From NCBI RefSeq assembly GCF_006210265.1, contig NZ_VCNC01000004.1, positions 248,001-312,000 of the forward strand: a stretch of 64,000 bases of DNA, given 5' to 3'. Each line of letters opens with the position of its first letter. The stretch's first letter is position 1. The DNA comes from Desulfovibrio sp. UCD-KL4C (GTDB lineage Bacteria; Desulfobacterota; Desulfovibrionia; Desulfovibrionales; Desulfovibrionaceae). A program made the position numbers and the translations under genes. Of this stretch, positions 41,554-49,882 are shown one piece after another. The notes under the pieces are model-generated. The model was not told the DNA's origin. It ran no database searches and was given only the letters and a program-made list of their open reading frames with translations.

Positions 41554-42582
41554 TTAGGGAGCTAGCAAAAGACGCTGTCTGGTTAAGAACTCTTTGGGCA
41601 AAATGCCAAAACGTTTTTTGAATGCTTGACTGAAATGACTTAAGCTTAGGTATCCCACTGTGTAAGCAACTTCAGTCACGTTATTATTTCCCTGTTGTAA
41701 AAGATCATGCGCTTTTTGCATTCTGTATTCTCTGAAGTAACCGAAAACAGAAGTGTCGTAGACTTGGCGAAAACCGTTCTTTAATTTCTTTTCATTAATA
41801 CCAATATGATTTGCAAGTTCATGTATGCTTGGCGGGTTTTCCAAATCGCTAACTAAGATTTTGCCGGCAGTGCGAATGCGTTCAACCTCTTCCGTGCTTA
41901 AAGGATGCATTCTAGGGCATTTGCTGGTTTCTGATCTTATATAATCCTGAAGTTGTATAGCTAGAAGGTCCATAACTCTTCCTTCTACAAACAATTTCCG
42001 TACTCCGCCCGTATGCTGGCATTCTAAAATTTGAGTCAGCAGATGGAGCTTGGTTGGATTACAAGTTCCAAACCAATGCATAGGATTATTTTTGCAACCT
42101 TCAAGAGTCTTTTGAAAGGTTTTAGGTAGTATGTCCATGTTGTCCATAAAATAGTCACGAAGAAATTTAGGTGAAACAATTATACCTAAGACACAAGAGG
42201 ACTCATCGTTAGAACGTTCTATAATTCCGCATGTTTTTGGAAGATAGAAGATCCCGTTTGATCCTGTTTGCATCTCGTCGCTTTGATTACGCAACGTTCC
42301 GCCGGAGAAGGAGCATCTGTTTTTACCTGAATAGGTGAACCCGAACTGTATAGGGGCATCATCTCTGTCAAAGGGGACTTTTAGAACCGATTGGGTTGTT
42401 GTTCTGGAGATGGTCAGCGTAAGACCTGGTCGCAGTGAAATGTTTTTGAAATATTTAGATCCCAAAATTCCACTTTTTGCTGAGAATTGAAGTGGAGTGC
42501 ATTGTTGGGATGACTCGTTCTGGGTGATATCTGATTTCACAGGAACATCTCCAAAGATTATAGTATTAGTCTTCTTACGCAT
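41554..42582 (-). CDS. AraC-family regulator (PchR-like)
   Basis: 342 residues. A ligand-binding N-terminal part with no clear cupin, then the double HTH of AraC proteins (about 235-335: SIHELANHIGINEKKLKNGFRQVY and NVTEVAYTVGYLSLSHFSQAFKKRFGILPKEF). Such regulators, encoded next to TonB receptors, activate uptake genes when the siderophore or its iron form enters the cell. It lies just upstream of the receptor on the same strand. A Fur-box-like sequence precedes it. Confidence 0.9.
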   Translation of the reverse strand: MRKKTNTIIFGDVPVKSDITQNESSQQCTPLQFSAKSGILGSKYFKNISLRPGLTLTISRTTTQSVLKVPFDRDDAPIQFGFTYSGKNRCSFSGGTLRNQSDEMQTGSNGIFYLPKTCGIIERSNDESSCVLGIIVSPKFLRDYFMDNMDILPKTFQKTLEGCKNNPMHWFGTCNPTKLHLLTQILECQHTGGVRKLFVEGRVMDLLAIQLQDYIRSETSKCPRMHPLSTEEVERIRTAGKILVSDLENPPSIHELANHIGINEKKLKNGFRQVYDTSVFGYFREYRMQKAHDLLQQGNNNVTEVAYTVGYLSLSHFSQAFKKRFGILPKEFLTRQRLLLAP

Positions 42583-42593
42583 ATAATTTTATA

Positions 42594-42612
42594 GATAATG
42601 GTTGTCAATCTC
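42594..42612 (-). promoter_or_regulatory. Fur-box-like sequence before the AraC gene
   Basis: GATAATGGTTGTCAATCTC matches the 19-bp Fur consensus GATAATGATAATCATTATC at 14 positions and lies 12 bp upstream of the AraC start. This supports iron control of the AraC-TonB-ABC operon. Confidence 0.45.
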
Positions 42613-42671
42613 ATTGTAGTAATAGAGCAATCAATTTATATTAAAGTTATATAAGCTGAAATTATGCGGTT

Positions 42672-42706
42672 AAAGAGATCCCAAGCTATAATTTTGAGAT
42701 CTCTTT
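42672..42706 (-). terminator. Terminator after the FeS subunit gene
   Basis: AAAGAGATC / GATCTCTTT, 9-bp stem, downstream of the FeS-Mo operon on the minus strand and upstream of the AraC promoter. Confidence 0.6.
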
Positions 42707-42792
42707 ATTCGGATGTGTTGAGTTAGGAGAGTTATTTATTAATTTCAATTCTGGCAGAATGGGATGTTAATCCGAGTCGAGTAATAAATTAG

Positions 42793-43311
42793 CTAAAATG
42801 TTTTTTGTTTTTGGCTGCTATGCACGAGCTTTTCCAGTATATCTGCTTCATAGATGTTCTTTTTTGCCGGAATGATTTTTGTCATGGTCAGAGCATTTCC
42901 AGGGCAAGTTGCCACGCAAGGAGGTTGCGATGTTACCATTGGTTGATCAACGCACAAGTCGCATTTTTGCATGATTTTATCCTCACCAAACTGGGGAACA
43001 CCAAAGGGGCACGCTTTCGCACACGCTTTGCACCCGATACAAAGCGTTGCATCTACGAGCACTCTACCATTTTCAACATTCTTGGAGATGGCTTCCACAG
43101 GACATGCCTCGACACATTCTGGGTTGGTGCAATGCAGGCAGGAAAGGGATAAGCTTTTGCTTTTTACCAAGGGGTAGCTGCCGTACCAAAGATTGAGGAC
43201 CCTTCGGAATTGAATGCCGTAAGGGAGGTCTCGCCACGCTTTGCAGGCAGTTTCACATCCGTGACACTGAATGCACAGTTCTGGATTGAACTGAATTATA
43301 TATTCTTTCAA
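42793..43311 (-). CDS. DmsB-type four-cluster ferredoxin subunit
   Basis: 172-residue electron-transfer subunit with four Cys groups for [4Fe-4S] clusters: CIQCHGCETAC, CLHCTNPECVEAC, CIGCKACAKAC and CDLC...CVATC. No signal peptide or Tat motif, so it is cytoplasmic. It begins 11 bp after the molybdoenzyme stop and forms a heterodimer with it. No membrane anchor subunit is encoded nearby, so the complex is probably soluble or couples to ferredoxin/NADH systems. Confidence 0.92.
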   Translation of the reverse strand: MKEYIIQFNPELCIQCHGCETACKAWRDLPYGIQFRRVLNLWYGSYPLVKSKSLSLSCLHCTNPECVEACPVEAISKNVENGRVLVDATLCIGCKACAKACPFGVPQFGEDKIMQKCDLCVDQPMVTSQPPCVATCPGNALTMTKIIPAKKNIYEADILEKLVHSSQKQKTF

Positions 43312-43321
43312 GGAGTCCTCC

Positions 43322-45529
43322 TTAATCTTCTACGTATTTTTGTACTTCTACCAAAGTCTGGCTTGCCATAGCTGTGACTAAGGGGTCATAGGCCTTTTCT
43401 GGAGCCACACTGTACATGGTGTTCACATTGGCGCCACCGTCTGCGAGAGGATAATCTTTTAGCCCTAACTCCTGACACCCTTGCCACCAGCCGTGAAGGA
43501 GCATTACCGTATCGGGACGGATACCCGGATACAGTTCTGCTTTGACCTTGATCCATCCATGGGGCGAGGTTATCGTTACCCAGTCTCCATCGTTAATATT
43601 TCGCTTTGCAGCCGTATTTGGGTGAATATGTATCGCCGGGTCGGGCTGGATTTCACGGAGGTGAGGAACATTGCGTTGCCACGCAGCACTGAAGTTCTTC
43701 GATGTATGGTAGTCGGAAAGAATGAGAGGGTAGGCTGCGTTTAGTTCAGGCGTCCCTGTGATACTTTCCGGTGGTTCTCGCCATTCAGGCAATGGGGAAT
43801 ACCCTGCTTCTTCAAATAATGTGTTATAAAGGGCCACCTTACCTTGGGGTAAAAAAGGACCTTTACCAATGCGGGGGCTTTGTCGTTTAAAAACTTTGTC
43901 ATACTTTTCATATTTGGGTTGAGCAGTAGGAAAAACTATTCCGGTCTGGTGGCTCCGAAGAGTATCCATGTTGATTTCTAGAGGTGCCAACTGATCGTCC
44001 ATGCACGTTTGTATATCACCCTGCCAGAAGTCTTCCCCATAACCCATGGTTTTTCCCAAATCTAAAAAGAACTCGAAGATAGATTTCTTGGACCCAACAG
44101 GCTCGATAACTTTATTGTTAGCCATGAGCCAATTGGGTCCCATCTGGAAGGGATGATTGATTTCATATCCAGTCGCTACGGGTATAACAATGTCGGCCCA
44201 AGGTATTTCTGGTGTGCGAGCTACGTCTACTACCACTAAAAAGTCGAGTTTTTCTAAAGCCGCCAGAACATTTTTAGTGCCTCGGGTGCTTGCCAGTGGC
44301 TGGGTGCCCGGAGCAATGATTCCTCGGATTGGGTAGGGCTTTTTGGTTAGCACACTTTCCCAAATGCGATAATAAGCCGACGTTGGGCCTTCAATAAAGG
44401 GCTGAAAAGGTTTTGGAAATTCCGGGCCGACCAGTTTGTTGATAAGGTCTTGTGTATGTCGCTCCCGCAAAGTAATATTTTTTGGACCTTTTTGAGGAGG
44501 TAGTTTGAGCATATTGCCGCCCGGTCTATCCAGATGCCCAGTTATGGCTATAAGCATGGCGATTGATCGGATAGCATCGCTAGCTGAAGGAGCATGTTCC
44601 AAACCATTGCCCACGTCGATGGCGGCTTTAGGGCAAGTCGCATATGTTTTAGCTACATGTTCGATCTGTGATGCAGGAATTCCTGTGATATTTTCTGCCC
44701 AGCTTGGAGAATATTGTTGAATATGGGTCTTCAGGGCTTCGAACCCATAGCACCATTTATCCACGAAATCATGGTCAACGAGGTCTTCTTTGATCACAAC
44801 ATGTAGCATGGCTAGGGCTAAAGCTGCATCTGTTCCGGGGCGGATCGGAACCCATATGTCGGACATGCCTACATCTGGTTCTACAGAAGGCTTGATGGCA
44901 ATGATCTGTGCGTTACGCTGCTTGGCAGCCAGTAGTGCTCTAGCTACGGGGCCTACCGGTCCTGAGTAAATGGGCTGCCGTCCCCAAAAAATTATTAAAT
45001 CACTCTGGTTATAGTCCGGCGCTGGCCAGTCTGCGACAGTATACATGAATGAAAAAGCGCGCTGTAAGGCGCAAATACCGCTATGACCATAGTTCGGGCT
45101 TCCGTGAACAGTGGTAAAACGCTGAAGGTATTCACTATATGATCGTTTTGCTGGGGATAGTACAGCCAGAGATTCTGGGCCGTATTGTTCTTTTTGCTGA
45201 AGCAGTTTGTCGGCAACATGGGTAATGGCCTCATCCCAACTGATCTTTTCGAATTTGCCTTCTCCTTTTTTTCCGATACGTCGGAGAGGAGTGGTGAGGC
45301 GATCTTTGGAATATACCCATTGAGGAGCAGCATGAGCTTTGGCACAAAGAGCTCCCCGGTTATTAGGGGATTCATCCATGCCGGCGACACGGACAAAGCG
45401 TCCATTTTTTGTAAAGGCATATATACCGCATCCACCGCCCGGTCCACCTGGCCCACACATGCCGCAAACCGTTGGAGTTACTTCTTCTCCTTTGACTCTG
45501 GCGATATCAAGCGCTTGCTGTAAGTTCAT
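43322..45529 (-). CDS. Cytoplasmic molybdopterin oxidoreductase (DMSO reductase family), substrate unknown
   Basis: 735-residue catalytic subunit. The N-terminal [4Fe-4S] site is CGMCGPGGPGGGC...CAKAH. The Mo-ligand region reads GHSGICALQRAFSF, where a cysteine is the likely Mo ligand. The C-terminal MGD-binding domain (IHIHPNTAAKRNINDGDWVTI) is normal. There is no Tat signal peptide, unlike respiratory reductases, which together with length (~730) and DmsB-type partner is reminiscent of acetylene hydratase-like and aromatic dehydroxylase-like cytoplasmic enzymes. It is followed by a MarR gene on the minus strand. I cannot name the substrate. Confidence 0.85.
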   Translation of the reverse strand: MNLQQALDIARVKGEEVTPTVCGMCGPGGPGGGCGIYAFTKNGRFVRVAGMDESPNNRGALCAKAHAAPQWVYSKDRLTTPLRRIGKKGEGKFEKISWDEAITHVADKLLQQKEQYGPESLAVLSPAKRSYSEYLQRFTTVHGSPNYGHSGICALQRAFSFMYTVADWPAPDYNQSDLIIFWGRQPIYSGPVGPVARALLAAKQRNAQIIAIKPSVEPDVGMSDIWVPIRPGTDAALALAMLHVVIKEDLVDHDFVDKWCYGFEALKTHIQQYSPSWAENITGIPASQIEHVAKTYATCPKAAIDVGNGLEHAPSASDAIRSIAMLIAITGHLDRPGGNMLKLPPQKGPKNITLRERHTQDLINKLVGPEFPKPFQPFIEGPTSAYYRIWESVLTKKPYPIRGIIAPGTQPLASTRGTKNVLAALEKLDFLVVVDVARTPEIPWADIVIPVATGYEINHPFQMGPNWLMANNKVIEPVGSKKSIFEFFLDLGKTMGYGEDFWQGDIQTCMDDQLAPLEINMDTLRSHQTGIVFPTAQPKYEKYDKVFKRQSPRIGKGPFLPQGKVALYNTLFEEAGYSPLPEWREPPESITGTPELNAAYPLILSDYHTSKNFSAAWQRNVPHLREIQPDPAIHIHPNTAAKRNINDGDWVTITSPHGWIKVKAELYPGIRPDTVMLLHGWWQGCQELGLKDYPLADGGANVNTMYSVAPEKAYDPLVTAMASQTLVEVQKYVED

Positions 45530-45655
45530 ATGCTCTCACTTTTATGTACCATGAATCACCCAGAGAGTGGGCGTCACAGTTTAAGGTTAAATTACTTATT
45601 GCTTTAATATTTAATGTGCCGAGGGTTGATCCTTGGCATATTTTGAAGATAAATT

Positions 45656-46132
45656 TTAATCGATGGATGGAATATCTTTTGTAGTCTTACAAGTCTGGTT
45701 GTGATCAATATGGCGATAGATATCTTTGAGAAAATTTAAAATTGTAGCTTGTTCGTCTTCGCTGTAATTTTTTAAAATGGATAATTTCTCTTGCCTAGCA
45801 TGTTCATGGCAGGCCTTATGTTCATCATACATTTCTTGCCCTGTTTCAGTTAGTTGAAAATAAATTTCTTTATTATTTGTAGGCTTTTGATATGTTTCTA
45901 TAAAATTTTTGTTTAGTAACTTTTTGCTGATTTTACTGATTGCCCCTCGAGTCATATCCATTTTATTAGATATTTTTGTAGCGTTTGGACGGTCAATTGA
46001 ACCTATCCAGTGGATACAATGGATTTCAGTAAGATTGATCGCAGCAAAGAGTTCTTCACGTCCGTGTTTAAAAGCATCGGCTTGTTGAAGAATTTTTACT
46101 AAAACATCAATAATATGTGGAGCGGTTGTCAT
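45656..46132 (-). CDS. MarR-family regulator
   Basis: 158 residues with the MarR winged helix (RPNATKISNKMDMTRGAISKISKKLLNKNFIETYQKPTNNKEIYFQLTETG). Members respond to phenolic and other small ligands. I put the start at 46132 (MTTAPHIIDV), preceded by GAGGGG. A longer frame would run through a palindromic operator. It lies directly upstream of the Mo/FeS pair on the same strand, 126 bp away, and probably represses that operon and itself. Confidence 0.88.
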   Translation of the reverse strand: MTTAPHIIDVLVKILQQADAFKHGREELFAAINLTEIHCIHWIGSIDRPNATKISNKMDMTRGAISKISKKLLNKNFIETYQKPTNNKEIYFQLTETGQEMYDEHKACHEHARQEKLSILKNYSEDEQATILNFLKDIYRHIDHNQTCKTTKDIPSID

Positions 46133-46153
46133 ATTTCCCCTCTTTTTGTTTCC

Positions 46154-46186
46154 TTGGAAATAATAATTGCGCAATAATGTTTCCAA
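46154..46186. promoter_or_regulatory. Palindromic MarR-type operator
   Basis: TTGGAAA (46154-46160) and TTTCCAA (46180-46186) enclose a second palindrome ATTGCGCAAT (46166-46175), all within 33 bp immediately upstream of the MarR start. Likely autoregulatory operator. Confidence 0.7.
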
Positions 46187-46271
46187 GTCAACAAAATGTA
46201 CATTTAGGATTACTAATAATATGGTGAACTTTTTTGTGAATAATAGAGTAGATAATGCGCCAAAAAAATGA

Positions 46272-46309
46272 AGCCTCACAGTGCGTATCGCATTGTGGGG
46301 CTTTTTTTC
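46272..46309. terminator. Bidirectional terminator between the MarR and FeoA genes
   Basis: A 14-bp GC-rich stem AGCCTCACAGTGCG / CGCATTGTGGGGCT with T runs on both strands. On the minus strand it ends the ferrosome-like operon. Confidence 0.85.
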
Positions 46310-46404
46310 TTAAAAGGTGATGATAGGTCTTAAATGCTAGGTGGGCTGAGTGCAGTTTTGCGCATTTAAGGTCTTAATCTCGTTGGGAAAACTTTATTTT
46401 ATAA

Positions 46405-47121
46405 TTATTCTTTGTTTTCGACGAGTAATCCTGCGGCTTGGTCACGGCGCAGATGCAACCTCAAACCTTCTTTGCTGCGGATGATTATCCGCTGCCCGTT
46501 CTCCATGCATATTTCTTTTGCAGGTTGAACAGATTCAAGAGTGATGATTGAACCGGGTTTGATTCCTGTTCCGCTTATGGTTTGAACTGCTCTTGGTCCT
46601 CCAAGAATCTCTTTTACTTTAAATGGACGTCCTTTGCCGCAAGTGGCGAGCTGACATAATTCTTCGTCGCATTCTCCCCATATTTTTGCGGCCATACCTT
46701 CAGTCAGGCTGCATTGCTTCCCGTCTATAACTGCTTTATATTCCATAGGAGGCAGGCAGCGGATAAGTTCAATGTCATCACCTTCGCTTAGTCCCAATAT
46801 TTTTAAACTTTTTTCAAGGTGTGAACCGGAAGTTAATCCTTCAATATGCCCTTTTTCTCCGGGATTCATTTCAAATACAGGTGTTATATGCCCGTCATCA
46901 TGATGGGTTATAACTTTTGAAGCCATGCCTGCGGCCAAGAGTACTTCGCCACTCGGGCCTTTGACTCTGACCGGGTGAAGAGCTGAATCTTCCGATAGAA
47001 TCTCCAGTTCACTTCCTATATGCAACCCCATGTGTTGTAGGCTGTTTTTGAGATTTTCATTAACAATTGCTCGGAGTATAAGAGGGGTTTCAATTAAGGC
47101 TTTGTCTAGTGGGGTGGTCAT
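46405..47121 (-). CDS. Triple FeoA-domain protein
   Basis: 238 residues made of three consecutive FeoA/SH3-like domains (about 10-75, 85-150 and 160-235; each with an MGLHIGSELEI- or TGIKPGSIITLE-like beta core). FeoA is normally an 80-residue partner of the FeoB ferrous-iron transporter. No feoB is present. It overlaps the P-type ATPase gene by one base, so it is probably a cytoplasmic regulatory partner of that pump in iron handling. It is last in the seven-gene minus-strand operon. A triple array is uncommon. Confidence 0.85.
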   Translation of the reverse strand: MTTPLDKALIETPLILRAIVNENLKNSLQHMGLHIGSELEILSEDSALHPVRVKGPSGEVLLAAGMASKVITHHDDGHITPVFEMNPGEKGHIEGLTSGSHLEKSLKILGLSEGDDIELIRCLPPMEYKAVIDGKQCSLTEGMAAKIWGECDEELCQLATCGKGRPFKVKEILGGPRAVQTISGTGIKPGSIITLESVQPAKEICMENGQRIIIRSKEGLRLHLRRDQAAGLLVENKE

Positions 47122-49250
47122 TACACATTCTCCTTTGCAATTTTCGGTAAAATCGATTTGCAGGACGTCGGGGATGTTTTGAATGCAGCGTATCCTAAGA
47201 TGCCGACTGTGCTTAAGTTGTGGGTCATGGCGGCTGCAAGGGTAGAGATCTTGCCCATTCCTGCAAGTACAAGGGTTGCGGTATTAATTGCTACTGCCGA
47301 CCATAGGCAGGAGGTTAATGTTTCCCGGTTGTTGCAAGCAATGTGACGGGCTTCCACAAGAGTTCGTAAATCTTCATTTAGCATAATAACTTGTGCAGAT
47401 TCTCGGGCCAAATCTGCTCCAGAAGGCATGCAGATACCCACATCAGCACATATCAGTGCCGGGGTGTCATTCACACCGTCTCCAGCAAATCCGACTTTTG
47501 CACCATCTTTTTTAAGATTTTCAATAATGGCGGCCTTATCTTCTGGTTTTAGTTCCCAGTGCACGGCGTCTACGGGGGAAAGTTGGCTTACGAGGGCTAG
47601 AGCTGCTTCGCGGTGGTCTCCAGTAAGTATTTCAATGCGTTTTATACCAGCGCTTTTAAAGGCTTCTAAAGCTTCAAGGGCTTCGGGGCGTAGCTCGTCT
47701 CGCATTGCGATCAACCCTATAAGCTTTCCTTCCATAGCTACAAATACCAAATTATCTCCGGCATTACGTAGCTGGCGGGCTTTTTTCTCCATAAATGAAC
47801 AATCAATTTTTTCATCTTCTTCAATGAAATGCTGACTTCCGACCAAGACGCGTTTTCCGTCAACAAAAGCGGAAACTCCGTGAGCCACGATAAAGTCAAC
47901 TCCGCTTACTTTCGGCATATTAACTTTTTGACTTTTTGCTTCGGTCACCACAGCCTTGGCAACTGGATGAGCGTAATGTTCCTCTGCCCCAGCTGCAATC
48001 GAAAGGAGTTCTTCCTCTGTATAAAGAGGCATGGGAACTATTTCAGTAACCTTAAGCTCCCCTTTGGTCAGAGTTCCTGTTTTATCAAATACAAGGGTGT
48101 CGATAGCAGCAAGGTTATCTAGAGCCTGTCCGCCTTTAAAAAGTATTCCAGTTTGACTGGCTGTGAACATGGAGGTTCTTGTTGCAACCGGTGTGGAAAG
48201 TTTTATGGCACATGAGTAATCTACTGTTAAGACCGAAGCGGCTCTAGTGATGTCTCTGGTAAGAGCATAAACTCCAAGTCCTGCACCAAAAGTGAGTGGA
48301 ACGAGTTTGTCGGCAAGTTCAGCTGATTTAATTTGATTCTTAGATTGTGAACGCAGAGATGTTTCCAGAAAACGGTTAATGCGTGCCATTCCAGTTTCCG
48401 CACCGATTTTATCTGCTCTTATTTTAAGAGTTCCTTCTTCTATAACAGCTCCGGATAAGGTCTGGTCTCCGGGTTGTAAATGAACAGGTACAGATTCTCC
48501 CGTGATAGAGCTTTGATTGACTGAAGCATCTCCTTCAATAATTACGCCTTCAACGGGAATGAGTTCTCCGGCACCGCAAATTACAATATTTCCGGCCGTT
48601 AGGTCATTAAAATCTATTTCTATTTCACGCCCGTCACGTTCAATCCATATTTTTTCGACTTGTGGTTTTAACAGGGTTTTAAGCAAGTCTGTAGATTTTT
48701 GTTCAGATTGATCTTCTAGATATTCTCCTAGACTGAGCAAGGCTCCTACTGAGTTTGAAGTGAAATAGTCACCTCGCAGCAATGAAAGAGCTTTAACTGT
48801 TCCATCCAGGACCTCTATTTTGACCCCTCGGCTTAAAAGTGTTTCCAGCCCATTGGCTATGCCTGGGATTGCTAACATCCAGCTTGCTGCTGCCTGTACA
48901 GGTAAGGGGAGAAAAGGAGTGGCTGCCGCTGCTGCTGCTTTGGCACTAACCTCAATCAGGTCAACTCCATGCTCTTTTGTGTTGTTTGTAAAAAAAGCAT
49001 CATCAGGTATAGAATTAAGGTTTTCAATTATTGCAGTGCGAGTGGAGGGGGTTCCGTCATATTCAACTGTGATTGAAAAAGCTGGCCCATTAACCCGTGC
49101 AGACTCTACTCCATGAAGGGACTCAATTATTGCTTGCAGATAATTGAGGTCTAGAGCTGGAGTTAGAATTACCAGAGATTTTAACCTGATCCTATATGGC
49201 AGTTCATGGACAATTTCAAAACGCTTTTTTCTATGTGGAATTCCAATCAT
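47121..49250 (-). CDS. P1B-type metal ATPase with SCA motif, FezB-like candidate
   Basis: 709-residue P-type pump. N-terminal HELPYRIRLK and an HMA-like fold precede the membrane domain. The metal-site helix reads VDYSCAIKLSTPVA, with S-C-A where most P1B pumps have CPC or CPx. Also present: DKTGTLT (phosphorylated Asp), the SEHPHP-type AEEHYAHPVAKA, and GDGVNDTPAL. In ferrosome-forming bacteria a divergent P1B-6 ATPase (FezB) loads iron into the compartment, and this gene, flanked by FeoA and small membrane proteins, is a good candidate. Metal specificity is not proven by sequence. It could also be a Mn or Zn pump. Confidence 0.85.
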   Translation of the reverse strand: MIGIPHRKKRFEIVHELPYRIRLKSLVILTPALDLNYLQAIIESLHGVESARVNGPAFSITVEYDGTPSTRTAIIENLNSIPDDAFFTNNTKEHGVDLIEVSAKAAAAAATPFLPLPVQAAASWMLAIPGIANGLETLLSRGVKIEVLDGTVKALSLLRGDYFTSNSVGALLSLGEYLEDQSEQKSTDLLKTLLKPQVEKIWIERDGREIEIDFNDLTAGNIVICGAGELIPVEGVIIEGDASVNQSSITGESVPVHLQPGDQTLSGAVIEEGTLKIRADKIGAETGMARINRFLETSLRSQSKNQIKSAELADKLVPLTFGAGLGVYALTRDITRAASVLTVDYSCAIKLSTPVATRTSMFTASQTGILFKGGQALDNLAAIDTLVFDKTGTLTKGELKVTEIVPMPLYTEEELLSIAAGAEEHYAHPVAKAVVTEAKSQKVNMPKVSGVDFIVAHGVSAFVDGKRVLVGSQHFIEEDEKIDCSFMEKKARQLRNAGDNLVFVAMEGKLIGLIAMRDELRPEALEALEAFKSAGIKRIEILTGDHREAALALVSQLSPVDAVHWELKPEDKAAIIENLKKDGAKVGFAGDGVNDTPALICADVGICMPSGADLARESAQVIMLNEDLRTLVEARHIACNNRETLTSCLWSAVAINTATLVLAGMGKISTLAAAMTHNLSTVGILGYAAFKTSPTSCKSILPKIAKENV

Positions 49251-49504
49251 CTAGTTGTCCTTCTTGGTTTTTTGGATACAGCATAGTGCAACGCTGTAAA
49301 GCCGATAAAGGCAATAGAAGCCCAAAGGTGTAATGGTTTAGCTCCCTTGAATTTCAGTATTCCTGATGCTGCGGATGCACCAAGGGTTGCAACCATTCCT
49401 ATTTTGGCAACTGTCTTAGTCTTGCTTGGATTCAGAGGGCAATCCTTACATTGACGGAATATCTTTTTTTCAGTTTTCGCGGGCTGTTCTAAGAGGGTGT
49501 TCAT
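49247..49504 (-). CDS. Small two-span membrane protein
   Basis: 85 residues. N-terminal CKDCPLNP motif may bind metal. Two hydrophobic segments follow (VAKIGMVATLGASAASGILKF and WASIAFIGFTALHYAVS), ending in KKPRRTTR. It overlaps the ATPase start by 4 bp, so translation is coupled. I chose ATG 49504 over an upstream TTG. No named family. By position it belongs to the ferrosome-like gene set, where small membrane proteins are encoded beside the ATPase. Confidence 0.7.
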   Translation of the reverse strand: MNTLLEQPAKTEKKIFRQCKDCPLNPSKTKTVAKIGMVATLGASAASGILKFKGAKPLHLWASIAFIGFTALHYAVSKKPRRTTR

Positions 49505-49565
49505 AATATAAATCAATCCGGTTCAGTTCTGTCCTGAGCCGGATTGCCGTAATATGTTTAACTTA

Positions 49566-49877
49566 TTAAGACTGATCCACTTCAGCTTTGATATCTTGAA
49601 GTTTTTCTTTTGCTTCTTCAATTCCGCCCTGAAGCGCTGCCCATAGTTTGACGGAACCGGAGACAACTGCTTTTTGAACCGTAGGGTTTGAGGCTACGAT
49701 TGCGACTGCTGCTCCTACGGCAAAGCCTTTCAAGTAGCGTGAATCTGTGACATTTACCCAGCTTTTAATAGGGGCCTGCACTGGCTGCACCTGTGTTGCA
49801 ACATCCACTTGCTGTTGGTCGTTAATAAGTCTGGGATCTTGATTGTAATATGTGTAGTCATAATTATTGTCAGTCAT
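49566..49877 (-). CDS. Small single-span protein with KGxxVGA segment and acidic helix
   Basis: 103 residues. A polar Gln/Asn/Tyr-rich N-terminus, one small-residue-rich span (YLKGFAVGAAVAIVASNP) and an amphipathic tail (LWAALQGGIEEAKEKLQDIK). The KG-x2-VGA span recurs in the next gene ([17 protein letters not shown]), which marks them as paralogous modules. GxxxG-like packing suggests oligomerisation in or on a membrane. Start at 49877, where AAGGAG is well spaced. The alternative ATG at 49883 overlaps the upstream stop. Probably a ferrosome-associated structural protein, by position. Confidence 0.7.
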   Translation of the reverse strand: MTDNNYDYTYYNQDPRLINDQQQVDVATQVQPVQAPIKSWVNVTDSRYLKGFAVGAAVAIVASNPTVQKAVVSGSVKLWAALQGGIEEAKEKLQDIKAEVDQS

Positions 49878-49882
49878 GTTCA

